A stretch of 64,000 nucleotides of DNA, taken from contig SBGD01000060.1 of the NCBI GenBank assembly GCA_006226775.1, positions 149,876-213,875 on the forward strand, given 5' to 3'. The stretch is from Paracoccaceae bacterium. GTDB taxonomy: Bacteria; Pseudomonadota; Alphaproteobacteria; Rhodobacterales; Rhodobacteraceae. Below, in pieces: positions 43,291-52,823 of this stretch (the first letter of the stretch is position 1; each line of letters starts with the position of its first letter). A program made the translations under genes and the position numbers. Under the pieces are notes generated by a model. It did not search any database, was not told the origin of the DNA, and saw only the letters and a program-made list of their open reading frames with translations.

Positions 43291-46200
43291 ATGCAACCCG
43301 AGATATTTCTGTCCGTTCCGCTGCACGACCACGCTGCGACGCCCGGCCAGGTGAAGGCGTCCGAGGGCGCCGAAGAGATGGATTTCGGACGCGTGTTCGC
43401 GCGGCAGTCCGCCGACGAGATGAGGCGCGAAACGCCGAAAACAGTGGCCGCGCCCACGGACAAGCGCACGCCAGTCGCGGAGGGTGAAGCCGAGGATGCA
43501 GAGGTCCTCGCCGACGAAGACACGCCGCCGGATGAAGCGGAGGCGGTGCCAGACGAGACCGCGCAACCCGAGCGCCCTGCGCCGGGTTTGACCGCTGATG
43601 TGAAGGGTCACACCGGCGAACCCGCCGCGATGGCGGGGGCCGACTCTGGCCATGCCGACTCTGGCCATGGCGATGCGACCTCGATGGGACCGATAAAAGC
43701 GCAGGGTGTCGACCGCTTCGGGGCGAACCAACAGGTCACAGCGCAGGAGTCGCCATTTGTGCCAGATCAATTTGCGTCCGAACTTTTAGGAGAGCGAAGG
43801 GCCGAAGTTCCCCATACCGTTTCCCTCGAGACACAGGATACAATTGGCGCATCACATGCCCGGAAAGAGCTGTTTGCTGGACAGGCGCCGATGGTTGCGC
43901 CGCCAGGCCCAAGGCGGGAAACAGAGGCGGGAAAGTTTGAGCCCAGAATCGATAAAGCCATGTACCGAAATCGGATTGGCTCAGGCGCGAATCGTGAAAG
44001 CGCGACACAGGCGGGCGAGTTGGACTTCACCAATTCCGGCGCTCCGGAGAGCAAAAGCGGATTGACCGGCCAGCCGGAAATCACGACCATCGATTCGAAG
44101 CGTCATGCGGGCCGGACATATGACCGCGCACAGCCTCTTGAAATTGCGGGAGTCGAGCCTGAGGCCGGCGCGGATCACCTAGGGAGACTTCCCGCAGAGA
44201 TGGCGGCTATGCCCACAGCCCGTCGAGAACCGACGTCCGCGCGACAGGACATGCCAGAATCACCGGGGTCGCTGTGGCCTTTTCCGGCGAGCCAGATGCG
44301 AGGTGCCTTTGCCGGCATGGAAAACTCGCGGATGAACCCGCGGTACGAGGGGCACACCGTTCGGGGTGAGCAGGTCGTGCAAGATCATGATCGCTTGATC
44401 GGCACCGTTGTGAGCCCCCCTCGGACAGAGAGGAAAGGTCTGGCGTCAACCATGCAAACAGCGACGTCGGTCGGGATATCAGACTCAGCCATCAATCCGG
44501 CGACTTGGCCGCCCGTCCCGGCGGATGCTGTCTCTGCCGATTTGTCGACGATTCCTGCGCCCGGAGGCCATGAGCTACGATTCTCCCCGACGTATGTCGA
44601 CTTGCCGGCCATGACCGCTGTCCCCGTGGCTTCTTCACGTCTATCAGAAGGGCTGAATGTAGCTGCAAGCGAAGAGCCTGACTTCAGGCCAGGACTCACC
44701 CGCCATGCCGTCCCAACCCAAGCTACTTTGAACACTGCGGAGGGCTCGGAGGCGCAATTTTCCGAACCCGCGCGCACCCGCCTGGGAACAGTCCAGCTCT
44801 CGGAAGACGCCGTCCGGCAGCAGAGTGCATCGTTGGCGGACCGGGATCCGTTGTCCGGCGTGAACTCATCGGCAAATCGCTCCGACCCGGCCCAGCTCCG
44901 TCTCGCAGCGACAGATGCGACCGAACAGAAGGCTGGCATGAGGAAAGCCGAACCGGAAGGGCAGCGTGTCGTGCTTTCGGATCGTGATCGCTTTGGCTTG
45001 GTACGGGGCCAGAACGGTGCACAGCCCACTCGCTCATTTGAAAACTCATCCATTGCGAGCTTCGGCGCCTTGAGAAAAGCGGGTGCTGGCGATGGCACGG
45101 AGGCCTTTTTGATGGCGGGCCGGGAACAGGCGCCTGAGGTGACCTCCGTGATCGGTCGCCCCGATGCGGGCCAGGTCCGCGTCGGGGCGACAGGTGTAAC
45201 CGAAGAAGAAGCCACGGCGAAAACGGGTCCGGAATTGCAGCGCGTCATGCCTGCGGGTGGCAATAGCTTTGGCGTAAAGACTGGACAGAGCGGAACGATA
45301 CCCATTCGTTCGGTCGAAACAGCACCCCGGCCGGATCCCGCTGCCGCCAGAAACGCCGGTGTGGTCGCTGGCACGACACCGCCCGCGATGGTGACGACCG
45401 GGGATCCGGCTGTTGAGACTTCTGGCCGGCTCGAAGAGCCCCCGGGCACAAAGGTGCCTGGCCTCAGTCTATCTGACAGCGGTGGAGTCACGATACCCCT
45501 CGCGGTAACCACCGTCCGAGGATCTGAACCCGCGGCGCAGCCTTTCGCAGATCCGCCAAATGGCCAACCGGCGGAGATGGCTCGTGTTCTGACGCCAACG
45601 CACGACGGATTACGTCCGCCGCAATCCGCCGGGGCGGGACCGGCTGAAGACGTGGGCAATTCGAGAGTTCTCACTTCGGTCCTCGAGACGCATGAAACCG
45701 GGCGTGATCGGCGGCTGGGTCCAGCGGAAATCGGGTCGCATGGGTTCGGTCCGCGAAATGTCACGGCGACGGACGCCGAGCGCCTGAGTTCGGAACCCGG
45801 GTTGATGGAACAACAGCTATCAGCCCATCGATCCGGGACTCTATCCCGGGATGAAGGTGCGGAACGGTGGCTCGGTGGAAGGGAAACGGCCCGATCCCGA
45901 CCAAGCCCGGCACTGGGTGTCGGGGAACCGTCACCTCTTGCGTCGACCCGGGCGGAGGAGCCGGGCCATTCGCGGCACCCGGACCGCCTTGATGCAGGCA
46001 GGGCTCTGCCGCCCGAAACTGCTTCACCGCAAATGGCGCGCAGTGACGCTGTGACCAAGCCTACGCTCGCGTCGACAGAGATACCACAGGCCCAGGACGG
46101 TGCGGTCAACAAGATGGTGTCTGCGCCTGCGGATCTCGCGATGCCGCGGTTCGCGCCGGAGACGATGGGCCATGTCCCGCGGGACATCCCGCCCATGGGT

Positions 46201-46629
46201 GACCCCCAGGCGCCGCCGCCCGCGCAACACGCGGCGTTGGCCCGCGACGTGGCGCAGCAATTGTCGCAGGTGACCCGATCGCTTCCGGGTGAGGTGACCG
46301 AATTGACCCTGCGGCCGGAAGAGCTTGGGCAGGTCCGGATGCGGCTTTCCGGATCGGACGGGCAGATCGTGCTGCAGATCCTCAGCGAGCGGCCCGAGAC
46401 GCATGACCTGATGCGCCGGCATATCGAGATCGTCGAACGCGCGTTTCGTGATCTGGGGTATCAGGATATAGCGTTCGAGTTCTCGTTCTCGGGCCAGCGC
46501 GGCCGCGAACCGCAATCGCCGCGTGAACCGACAGCGCCGGAGGACCGGCAGGTCGCCGAATTGCCACCGGCACCGAGGGCGGCCCGGGGCCAGATGCTGG
46601 TTCCCGGACGGCTGGATATCCGCTTGTAG
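43291..46629 (+). CDS. fliK: Very large flagellar hook-length control protein FliK
   Basis: A 1112-residue protein, about twice to three times the size of common FliK. Only the C-terminal domain is recognisable: SLPGEVTELTLRPEELGQVRMRLSGSDGQIVLQILSERPETHDLMRRHIEIVERAFRDLGYQDIAFEFSFSG (about 1005-1075), the FliK switch domain that meets FlhB. The remaining ~1000 residues are disordered-looking, rich in Pro, Glu, Ala, Thr and Arg, and hold an imperfect ~82-residue repeat (530-610 and 623-704). The ATG at MQPEIF follows GGAGA. The next gene, flgD, starts nine bases after the stop. Confidence 0.9.
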   Translation: MQPEIFLSVPLHDHAATPGQVKASEGAEEMDFGRVFARQSADEMRRETPKTVAAPTDKRTPVAEGEAEDAEVLADEDTPPDEAEAVPDETAQPERPAPGLTADVKGHTGEPAAMAGADSGHADSGHGDATSMGPIKAQGVDRFGANQQVTAQESPFVPDQFASELLGERRAEVPHTVSLETQDTIGASHARKELFAGQAPMVAPPGPRRETEAGKFEPRIDKAMYRNRIGSGANRESATQAGELDFTNSGAPESKSGLTGQPEITTIDSKRHAGRTYDRAQPLEIAGVEPEAGADHLGRLPAEMAAMPTARREPTSARQDMPESPGSLWPFPASQMRGAFAGMENSRMNPRYEGHTVRGEQVVQDHDRLIGTVVSPPRTERKGLASTMQTATSVGISDSAINPATWPPVPADAVSADLSTIPAPGGHELRFSPTYVDLPAMTAVPVASSRLSEGLNVAASEEPDFRPGLTRHAVPTQATLNTAEGSEAQFSEPARTRLGTVQLSEDAVRQQSASLADRDPLSGVNSSANRSDPAQLRLAATDATEQKAGMRKAEPEGQRVVLSDRDRFGLVRGQNGAQPTRSFENSSIASFGALRKAGAGDGTEAFLMAGREQAPEVTSVIGRPDAGQVRVGATGVTEEEATAKTGPELQRVMPAGGNSFGVKTGQSGTIPIRSVETAPRPDPAAARNAGVVAGTTPPAMVTTGDPAVETSGRLEEPPGTKVPGLSLSDSGGVTIPLAVTTVRGSEPAAQPFADPPNGQPAEMARVLTPTHDGLRPPQSAGAGPAEDVGNSRVLTSVLETHETGRDRRLGPAEIGSHGFGPRNVTATDAERLSSEPGLMEQQLSAHRSGTLSRDEGAERWLGGRETARSRPSPALGVGEPSPLASTRAEEPGHSRHPDRLDAGRALPPETASPQMARSDAVTKPTLASTEIPQAQDGAVNKMVSAPADLAMPRFAPETMGHVPRDIPPMGDPQAPPPAQHAALARDVAQQLSQVTRSLPGEVTELTLRPEELGQVRMRLSGSDGQIVLQILSERPETHDLMRRHIEIVERAFRDLGYQDIAFEFSFSGQRGREPQSPREPTAPEDRQVAELPPAPRAARGQMLVPGRLDIRL
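44878..45120 (+). repeat. FliK internal repeat, unit 1
   Basis: Residues 530-610 of FliK align with 623-704: both units contain R-x-D-P/A-x-Q-L/V-R-x-x-A-T-x-x-T-E, then a Gln-Arg-Val, a Phe-Gly-x-x-x-G-Q block, and a final ...A-G. Similarity is imperfect, so the duplication is old. It lies in the variable ruler part of the protein. Confidence 0.65.
45157..45402 (+). repeat. FliK internal repeat, unit 2
   Basis: Second unit, residues 623-704, separated from unit 1 by a 12-residue spacer. Shared blocks are GATGVTEE versus AATDATEQ, LQRVMPAGGNSFGVKTGQSG versus GQRVVLSDRDRFGLVRGQNG, and PIRSVE versus PTRSFE. Confidence 0.65.
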
Positions 46630-46638
46630 GAGCATGAC

Positions 46639-47298
46639 ATGATTACACCCACCACTGCCGCCACCCCCCAGATCCTGTCCGGCACGCAGGCGCCCGCGGC
46701 CGATCAGACGGTGCTGAACTCGGACTACAATACCTTTTTGAAGATGCTGACCGCCCAGGTGATGAACCAGGATCCGCTCAATCCGCTGGATTCGACGGAA
46801 TATGCCTCGCAACTGGCGACATTTTCCGCGGTGGAGCAACAGGTGGTCACCAACGATCTGCTGTCCAGCATGGTCAGCCTGCTCGGGTCCGGCGGGTTGA
46901 GCGATCTCGCAGGCTGGGTCGGGCAGGAGGTGCGCAGCGAGGCGCCGGCCTATTTCAAAGGCGATCCGATCTCGCTTTCGGTGTCGCAGGCGCTCAGCGC
47001 GGATTACTCGGTGCTCGAGGTCTATGATGACGAAGGGACACTTCTGCAGACCCACCCATTGACGCCGGACCAGACCAGTTTCGAATGGGACGGGCTGGAC
47101 GACGCCGGAGAGCCCCTGCCCGAAGGCCAATACTCTTTCGTCGTTGACAATTTCACCGCCGGCGAATCAATCGGGCTGACCCCGGTCTCGACCTACAATG
47201 AAGTCAACGAGGCCCTGATCGATGGCGGTCAGATCTACCTGGTTCTCGCCGGGGGGTTCATCCTGACGCCCGAGGCGGTCACCGGAATTCGCCAATAA
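46639..47298 (+). CDS. flgD: Flagellar hook-assembly scaffold FlgD
   Basis: A 219-residue hook cap protein. The N-terminal part has the FlgD signature DYNTFLKMLTAQVMNQDPLNPLDSTEYASQLATFSAVEQQVVTNDLL (about 29-75), followed by a FLN-type domain with SFEWDGLDDAGEPLPEGQYSFVV. It caps the growing hook while FlgE is added and is then discarded. It follows fliK by nine bases, the usual pair. Confidence 0.96.
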   Translation: MITPTTAATPQILSGTQAPAADQTVLNSDYNTFLKMLTAQVMNQDPLNPLDSTEYASQLATFSAVEQQVVTNDLLSSMVSLLGSGGLSDLAGWVGQEVRSEAPAYFKGDPISLSVSQALSADYSVLEVYDDEGTLLQTHPLTPDQTSFEWDGLDDAGEPLPEGQYSFVVDNFTAGESIGLTPVSTYNEVNEALIDGGQIYLVLAGGFILTPEAVTGIRQ

Positions 47299-47510
47299 CC
47301 CGCGATTTGATCAAAAATCCGCAATTGACTGATGCAGTGCAGCCACAAACTCGCCCATTTGGGGAATATTCGTTGCATTTATGTCGCATCGGTCGGGGCG
47401 CCCCGGATGGGCGAAAAAAACTGCAGAATCAGGTTTGAATCTGGCTTTCCATGCATGTACTTTGCGAACGCGTGGGGTGTATGTTCACCCAAGACTGTCT
47501 GGAGAACATT

Positions 47511-47726
47511 ATGAAAAAGTTTACCTTTGCCGCCGCTGCAGCACTTGCGCTCGCTTCGGCAGCACCTGCTGTCGCCCAACAGGCGGACGTCGCAGCCGAT
47601 CCGTTCGTGGCAACCCAAGGCACGACCGAACTCGCCATCATTGGCGGTGTGACGGCGCTTGTCATCATTGCCGCGGCAACTTCGGGTGATGGCGACAGCG
47701 GTAGCTCGTCCGGTACGCCCCAGTAA
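47511..47726 (+). CDS. Small exported protein, YjbE/GfcA-like
   Basis: A 71-residue protein with a signal peptide (MKKFTFAAAAALALASAAPAV, cleaved at AQQ) and a second hydrophobic stretch (LAIIGGVTALVIIAAAT), ending in a Gly/Ser/Asp tail, SGDGDSGSSSGTPQ. YjbE and GfcA of E. coli have this same plan (signal peptide, Ala/Val-rich helix, SGDGG-Ser/Thr tail) and accompany yjbF-yjbH homologues. Here yjbF-yjbH lie 33 kb away. A strong hairpin follows, so it is a single-gene unit. The assignment is by architecture, not close sequence match. Confidence 0.6.
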   Translation: MKKFTFAAAAALALASAAPAVAQQADVAADPFVATQGTTELAIIGGVTALVIIAAATSGDGDSGSSSGTPQ

Positions 47727-47756
47727 GCTCGGGCCGAACAGGTCGTAGAATTCGGG

Positions 47757-47782
47757 AACGGCGGTCTTTTCTGGCCGCCGTT
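47757..47782 (+). terminator. Hairpin terminator after the small exported protein
   Basis: Arms AACGGCGGTC / GGCCGCCGTT form a 10-pair stem (one G-T wobble) with a 6-base loop and are followed by TTCGCGTTT. It lies 30 bases past the stop and 50 bases before the convergent ubiB stop, so it can serve both genes. Confidence 0.7.
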
Positions 47783-47832
47783 TTCGCGTTTGGGGAGGTT
47801 TTTTCGTTTGACGACCAGACGCCGGGACCTGC

Positions 47833-49368
47833 TCAGCCTGCCAGGAAAGCCAGCGCGGTCAGCCCGGACCCGGCAAGCGCGCCAAGCACCACCAGGCCCG
47901 CGGCACGAATCCTGTTGGTGGGCGCCGGTCGCGGGGCACCCTGTTCGGACTGGCGGATCAGGGCGGCCTCGACCAGGCCCGGAAGCCGCGGCCCGAACCG
48001 CGCCAGGACCCGCGCGGTGCTGGCCAGATCGCGGGTCAGCGCGCGCGGGCCGATGCTGTTGCGGATGTAATCCTCGACGATCGGCCGCGCCACTTCCCAG
48101 ATATTGGTCCGGGGATTGAGCGACCGCGCGACGCCTTCGACCACCACCATGGTGCGTTGCAGCAGGATCAGCTCGGTGCGGGTTTCCATGCCGAAGCGCT
48201 CGGTCACCTCGAAGAGATAGGCCAGCAGTTTCGCCATCGAGATCCGCGTCGCATCCATGCCGAAGATCGGCTCGCCCACCGCGCGCAGGGCGCGGGCAAA
48301 CTCGTCCACATCGCGGTCGGCGGGCACGTAGCCGGCCTCGAAATGCACCTCGGCGACCCGCTTGTAGTCGCGCCGGATGAAGCCGAAGAGGATCTCGGCA
48401 TAGACCCGGCGGGTATACTCGTCGATATGCCCCATGATGCCGAAATCATAGGCGATGATATTGCCGTTCGCCGCGACCTTCAGGTTGCCCTGGTGCATGT
48501 CGGCGTGAAAGAACCCGTCGCGCAGCGCATGGCTGAGGAACAATTGCAGCACCCGCTCGGCCAGCAGCTGGCGGTCATGGCCCGCCGCGTCCAGCGCCGC
48601 ATTGTCGCCCAACGGCAGGCCCTCGGCCCAGCCCATGGTCAACACCCGGCGGTCCGAGAGGTTCCACTTGATCTCGGGCAGCTGGAAGCCTTCGTCATCC
48701 TTGGTATTGGCGGCGAATTCCGAGGCCGAGGCGCTTTCCAGCCGCAGGTCCAACTCGCCCATCACCACGCCTTCAAAGTGGCGGATCACCTCCATCGGGC
48801 GCAGGCGGCGCGACGAGGGCGACAGAAGCTCGATCGAGCGCGCGGCGAAATAGAAGGTGTCGATGTCGCGCCGGAAGGCGCGTTCGATGCCCGGGCGCAG
48901 CACCTTGACCGCGACGGTTTCGCCGGTCTCGGCCACGCGCGCCTTGTGGACCTGGGCGATCGAGGCGGCGGCGACCGGTTCGCTGAACTCGGAAAACACC
49001 GACTCGGACGAGACGCCCAGCGCGCGCGAGATGGTGTCGCGCGCCTCTTCCACCGAAAACGGCGGCAGCTTGTCCTGCAGGACGCGCAGTTGCACCGCCA
49101 GTTCCGGGCCGACGACATCCGGCCGGGTCGAGAGGATCTGGCCGAACTTGATATAGGCCGGCCCCATGACGGTCAGCGCCCGGGTCACCGGCGGCAGGCT
49201 CGGGTCGCCCTTGTAGCCCAGCCATTTGAACGGCCAGCCCAGGGTGCGGGCCGCGGCGCGCAGGAAGGGCGGCGCCTCGAAGGCATCGAGCACATCGGTC
49301 ATGGCGCCGGTGCGTTCCAGCGTGGCGCCGGTGCGGATCAGCCGGAAGATATTGTGCGGTCCCCTCAT
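47833..49368 (-). CDS. ubiB: Ubiquinone biosynthesis kinase-like protein UbiB
   Basis: A 511-residue atypical kinase/ATPase needed for coenzyme Q synthesis, membrane-anchored by two C-terminal helices (about 485-508). The ADCK/UbiB signatures are visible: [20 protein letters not shown] with the KxGQ motif near residue 75, ASIAQVHKA (Ala-rich loop replacing the P-loop), [12 protein letters not shown] and YDFGIMG (kinase catalytic and DFG motifs). It follows ubiE by two bases, a common alphaproteobacterial pair. Confidence 0.95.
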   Translation of the reverse strand: MRGPHNIFRLIRTGATLERTGAMTDVLDAFEAPPFLRAAARTLGWPFKWLGYKGDPSLPPVTRALTVMGPAYIKFGQILSTRPDVVGPELAVQLRVLQDKLPPFSVEEARDTISRALGVSSESVFSEFSEPVAAASIAQVHKARVAETGETVAVKVLRPGIERAFRRDIDTFYFAARSIELLSPSSRRLRPMEVIRHFEGVVMGELDLRLESASASEFAANTKDDEGFQLPEIKWNLSDRRVLTMGWAEGLPLGDNAALDAAGHDRQLLAERVLQLFLSHALRDGFFHADMHQGNLKVAANGNIIAYDFGIMGHIDEYTRRVYAEILFGFIRRDYKRVAEVHFEAGYVPADRDVDEFARALRAVGEPIFGMDATRISMAKLLAYLFEVTERFGMETRTELILLQRTMVVVEGVARSLNPRTNIWEVARPIVEDYIRNSIGPRALTRDLASTARVLARFGPRLPGLVEAALIRQSEQGAPRPAPTNRIRAAGLVVLGALAGSGLTALAFLAG

Positions 49369-49369
49369 C

Positions 49370-50122
49370 TCACAGCTTCCAGCCGGAATGCAGGCAGGCC
49401 ACGCCCATGGTCAGGTTGCGATACTTCGCCTGCTCGAACCCCGCATCGCGGATCATCTGCAGGAAGGTCTCCTGGTCGGGGAAGCGGCGGATCGATTCCA
49501 CCAGGTATTGATAGCTCTCGCGATCATTGGCGATGAGCTTGCCCATCTCCGGGATCACGTTGAAGGAATAGCGGTCATAGGCCCATTGCAGCCCCGGGTT
49601 GGGGATCTGGCTGAACTCCAGCACCATCAGCCGCCCGCCGGGACGCAGCACGCGAAAGGCCTCGCGCAGGGCCTGGTCGGGGCGGGTCACGTTGCGGATG
49701 CCGAAGCTGATCGTGTAGACGTCGAAGCTATTGTCCTCGAAGGGCAGGGCCATGGCGTCGCCCACCACCCAGTCGAGGCTGGCGGCCAGTTGCTCGGCCT
49801 CGGCGCGCTTGCGCCCTTCCACCAGCATCGGCTCGGTCAGGTCCAGCACCGTGGCATGGCCCCGGCCCGCGCGTTTGAGAAAGCGAAAGGCGATGTCGCC
49901 GGTGCCGCCCGCCACATCCAGAAGCTGCTGGCCGGGCCGCGGCGCCAGCCAGTCCATCATCGCATCCTTCCAGATCCGGTGAATGCCCATCGACATGACG
50001 TCGTTCATCACGTCGTAACGCGCGGCGACGGAATTGAAGACGCCCTGCACCCGGCCGGCCTTTTCCTCTTCCGGCACGGTCTGATAGCCGAAATGCGTGG
50101 TCTTCTGCTCGTCGTCGGTCAT
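49370..50122 (-). CDS. ubiE: Demethylmenaquinone/ubiquinone C-methyltransferase UbiE
   Basis: A 250-residue SAM-dependent methyltransferase acting on the quinone ring in ubiquinone synthesis. Signatures: [33 protein letters not shown], the SAM motif [13 protein letters not shown] (68-80), [25 protein letters not shown] and the C-terminal [11 protein letters not shown]. It is the first gene of ubiE-ubiB and diverges from mutM across 87 bases. The start was placed at MTDDEQK; the longer open frame upstream runs antisense to mutM. Confidence 0.97.
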   Translation of the reverse strand: MTDDEQKTTHFGYQTVPEEEKAGRVQGVFNSVAARYDVMNDVMSMGIHRIWKDAMMDWLAPRPGQQLLDVAGGTGDIAFRFLKRAGRGHATVLDLTEPMLVEGRKRAEAEQLAASLDWVVGDAMALPFEDNSFDVYTISFGIRNVTRPDQALREAFRVLRPGGRLMVLEFSQIPNPGLQWAYDRYSFNVIPEMGKLIANDRESYQYLVESIRRFPDQETFLQMIRDAGFEQAKYRNLTMGVACLHSGWKL

Positions 50123-50209
50123 GGCGCCTTGCCGTTTTGTCCTGTTCGGCTTTCTTATAGAGCGCTGGCAGGCCGTTACAATGCGGCCCCTGGAAACGGA
50201 GCGCACCAA

Positions 50210-51061
50210 ATGCCCGAATTGCCCGAAGTCGAGACGGTTCGCCGCGGCCTGGCCCCGGTGATGGAGGGCGCGCGCATCGCGCAGGTGGCGGTCAACCGCC
50301 CGGACCTGCGCTGGCCCTTCCCCGAACGGATGGCCGAGCGGCTGACCGGCGCGCGGGTGATGCAGCTGCGCCGGCGGTCGAAATACATCCTCGCCGATCT
50401 CGACCGGGGCGAGACCTTGCTGATTCATCTCGGCATGTCGGGGCGCATCCTGATCTCCGGCGATGCGTTGGGCCGCTTCGTGCACGACCACCCGGCGCCG
50501 GAAAAGCATGACCACGTTGTCATCGACATGGACAACGGCGCGCGCATCACCTTCAACGATCCGCGCCGCTTCGGGGCGATGGACCTGATGGCCAGCGAAG
50601 GGGCCGAGGCGCATCCGCTGCTCGCGAAACTGGGGCCGGAACCGCTGGGCAATGATTTCCACGAGAGCTACCTGGCCACGGCGCTGAAGGCCCGCAACAC
50701 GCCGATCAAGTCGGCGCTGCTCGATCAGAAGATCGTCGCCGGGCTGGGCAATATCTACGTCTGCGAGGCGCTCTTTCGGGTCGGCATTTCGCCGCAGCGC
50801 AAGGCGCGCAATATCGCCGTGGCGCGGCTGAAGACGCTGGTCCCGGCGATTCGCGACGTGCTGACCGAGGCCATCGCGGCGGGCGGATCCTCGCTGCGCG
50901 ATTTCCGCCAGGCCGATGGCGAGCTTGGATATTTCCAGCACAGTTTCGACGTCTACGGCCGCGAGGGCGAGGCCTGTCGAACCCAAGGCTGCACGGCCCG
51001 GATCGCCCGCGTGGTTCAGTCGGGCCGGTCGAGCTTCTATTGCCCGGCCTGCCAAAGATAA
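50210..51061 (+). CDS. mutM: Formamidopyrimidine-DNA glycosylase
   Basis: A 283-residue base-excision repair enzyme that removes 8-oxoguanine and formamidopyrimidines. The N-terminal proline nucleophile and glutamate (P2, E3 in [14 protein letters not shown]), lysine in RRRSKYI near 57, the helix-two-turn-helix [27 protein letters not shown] and the C-terminal zinc finger (ACRTQGC ... YCPACQ) are all present. A hairpin follows the stop. Confidence 0.97.
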   Translation: MPELPEVETVRRGLAPVMEGARIAQVAVNRPDLRWPFPERMAERLTGARVMQLRRRSKYILADLDRGETLLIHLGMSGRILISGDALGRFVHDHPAPEKHDHVVIDMDNGARITFNDPRRFGAMDLMASEGAEAHPLLAKLGPEPLGNDFHESYLATALKARNTPIKSALLDQKIVAGLGNIYVCEALFRVGISPQRKARNIAVARLKTLVPAIRDVLTEAIAAGGSSLRDFRQADGELGYFQHSFDVYGREGEACRTQGCTARIARVVQSGRSSFYCPACQR

Positions 51062-51066
51062 CTTGA

Positions 51067-51094
51067 ACCGTGCAATCAGAGTGATAAGCACGGT
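51067..51094 (+). terminator. Short inverted repeat after mutM
   Basis: ACCGTGC (51067-51073) and GCACGGT (51088-51094) pair across a 14-base loop in the 64 bases between mutM and the enoyl-CoA hydratase. It could be a weak terminator or an operator for the downstream gene. Weak support. Confidence 0.35.
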
Positions 51095-51125
51095 GAACTG
51101 ACCGAAACAACGGAAAGCTACAGAC

Positions 51126-51902
51126 ATGGCCTATGAGACGATCGTCGTCGAAGTAGAAGACCACGTTGCCACCATCACCCTGAACCGCCCGGATGCGCTC
51201 AATGCGCTGAACGCGCAGCTTCTGACCGAGCTGTGCCAGGCGCTGGGCGAGGCACAGGACAACGACAAGGTGCGCTGCATCGTCCTGACCGGGTCGAGCA
51301 AGGCCTTCGCGGCAGGGGCGGACATCAAGGAGATGTCCGGGAAATCCTTTGTCGACGTCTTCTCCTCCGACTATTTCTGGCCCGAGCACATGGCCATCAC
51401 CGCCACCCGCAAGCCGATGATTGCCGCGGTGGCGGGCTATGCGCTGGGCGGCGGCTGCGAGCTGGCGATGATGTGCGATTTCATCATTGCCGCCGACACC
51501 GCCAAGTTCGGCCAGCCCGAGATCAACCTCGGCGTCATTGCCGGGCTGGGGGGCACGCAACGGCTGACCCGGCTGGTGGGCAAGTCCAAGTCGATGGACA
51601 TGCACCTGACCGGCCGCTTCATGGATGCCGAAGAGGCCGAGCGCGCCGGGCTGGTCAGCCGCGTCGTGCCGGCCAAGAAGCTGATGGAAGAGGCGATGAG
51701 CGCCGCCCAGAAGATCGCCGAAAAGAGCATGCTGGCCGCCATGGCCGCCAAGGAAGCGGTCAACCGGGCGGAAGAGACGTCCCTGGCCGAGGGCCTGCTG
51801 ACCGAGAAGCGGCTGTTTCATTCGCTCTTTGCCAGCGAGGACCAGACCGAAGGCATGACGGCCTTCCTGGAAAAGCGCGAGGCGCAGTTCCGCGACCGCT
51901 AG
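51126..51902 (+). CDS. Enoyl-CoA hydratase
   Basis: A 258-residue crotonase-family enzyme that hydrates 2-enoyl-CoA in beta-oxidation. Visible are the oxyanion-hole segments [10 protein letters not shown] and [22 protein letters not shown], and the catalytic region [39 protein letters not shown], whose PEI and GGTQRL match short-chain hydratases (EchA/FadB1 type). Single gene between mutM and rpsT, an order usual in Rhodobacterales. Confidence 0.93.
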   Translation: MAYETIVVEVEDHVATITLNRPDALNALNAQLLTELCQALGEAQDNDKVRCIVLTGSSKAFAAGADIKEMSGKSFVDVFSSDYFWPEHMAITATRKPMIAAVAGYALGGGCELAMMCDFIIAADTAKFGQPEINLGVIAGLGGTQRLTRLVGKSKSMDMHLTGRFMDAEEAERAGLVSRVVPAKKLMEEAMSAAQKIAEKSMLAAMAAKEAVNRAEETSLAEGLLTEKRLFHSLFASEDQTEGMTAFLEKREAQFRDR

Positions 51903-51927
51903 ATCAGGCGTGCGGCACAATAGGCCT

Positions 51928-51955
51928 TTGCAAATCCGGCCGATTTGTCTATATG
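51928..51955 (+). promoter_or_regulatory. Sigma-70-type promoter for rpsT
   Basis: TTGCAA and TATATG are separated by 16 bases, about 120 bases before the rpsT start and just after the upstream gene. This resembles housekeeping promoter elements; the transcript would carry a leader of roughly 110 bases. Inferred by eye. Confidence 0.45.
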
Positions 51956-52075
51956 CCGCCGTCATACATGCGCGTGCAGCCCGCCCAGGCTCGAATCACC
52001 TCCGGTAGATCCCTGCCAGGATCGGTCTGGCATCGCGTATACAGAAACGCTCAGACCCGAAGAGGGGAACCGCAC

Positions 52076-52339
52076 ATGGCCAATACGCCGCAGTCCAAGA
52101 AACGCGCTCGTCAGAACGAGAAGCGCTTTGCCACCAACAAGGCCCGCCGCTCGCGCATCCGCACCTACCTGCGCAAGGTCGAAGAGGCCATTGCCTCGGG
52201 CAACAAGGATGACGCCGCCGCCGCCCTGCGCAACGCCCAGCCCGAGCTGATGCGCGGCGTGACCAAGGGCGTCATGCACAAGAACACCGCAGCGCGCAAA
52301 ATGTCGCGCCTGTCGGCCCGGGTCAAAGCGCTGGCCTGA
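52076..52339 (+). CDS. rpsT: 30S ribosomal protein S20
   Basis: An 87-residue basic protein, [39 protein letters not shown], continuing to [23 protein letters not shown], the full S20 pattern. It binds 16S rRNA early in small-subunit assembly. Preceded by GAGGGGAA ribosome-site-like sequence and followed by a classical terminator. Located directly before dnaA. Confidence 0.98.
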   Translation: MANTPQSKKRARQNEKRFATNKARRSRIRTYLRKVEEAIASGNKDDAAAALRNAQPELMRGVTKGVMHKNTAARKMSRLSARVKALA

Positions 52340-52366
52340 CTCGACCCTTTTTAAGCGAAATGCAAG

Positions 52367-52394
52367 AGGCGCCTCGCCCCGAGGCGCCTTTTTT
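52367..52394 (+). terminator. Rho-independent terminator after rpsT
   Basis: Perfect 9-base arms (AGGCGCCTC / GAGGCGCCT), a 5-base loop GCCCC and a run of six T at the 3' side. It lies 27 bases after the rpsT stop. This is the clearest intrinsic terminator in the window. Confidence 0.9.
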
Positions 52395-52823
52395 GCGTTC
52401 CATATGGGCTTTTTCAGGGCTCTGTGGCCCTTCTGCACGGGGCCGGGGATTCTTTTCCGGGATACCACGAGTCAAGATTACGTTTGGGTTGCCGCTCTGC
52501 GGCGCGTGTTGCTAGGTTGAGTCCTGCGATTCACCGTCGCAATGGGGGGACAGGCCAGACCAGTCGAATTGCCGCGACTGAAGCATTCAAGGACAGGAAA
52601 ACCTGCTTTGAATGTCTTGGAGCATATTGCTCAAAGCCATGTCCAACAGACTGACGTCGGCCGGAAAGCCGATTCACAGGGGCTAGCGCCCCTGCCTGAA
52701 TCGCGTGTTTCCGCCGACAACCACGCAGCCGGAACTTTCGGCAAGGGGATGTGTGGTAGCTTAATGGGGACCCGGATGCGTGTGGGACATCCGGGGCATA
52801 CTGGGAACGGACGCAGGTACAAC
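52395..52823 (+). other. Upstream region of dnaA without recognisable gene or origin boxes
   Basis: About 430 bases separate the rpsT terminator from the dnaA start. I see no reliable open reading frame. A hairpin (AGGGGC-TAGC-GCCCCT, 52678-52693) sits 130 bases before dnaA. I find no cluster of TTATCCACA-like DnaA boxes and no AT-rich unwinding element, so this is likely the dnaA promoter and leader, not oriC. Confidence 0.5.

Noticed and set aside
44385..46196. A 603-codon open frame antisense to fliK
   Set aside because: Its translation is Ser/Arg/Pro-rich and lacks any domain; fliK ends in a recognisable domain on the other strand and has a ribosome site.
52395..52823. Chromosomal origin next to dnaA
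   Set aside because: No cluster of DnaA boxes or AT-rich element is visible by eye.
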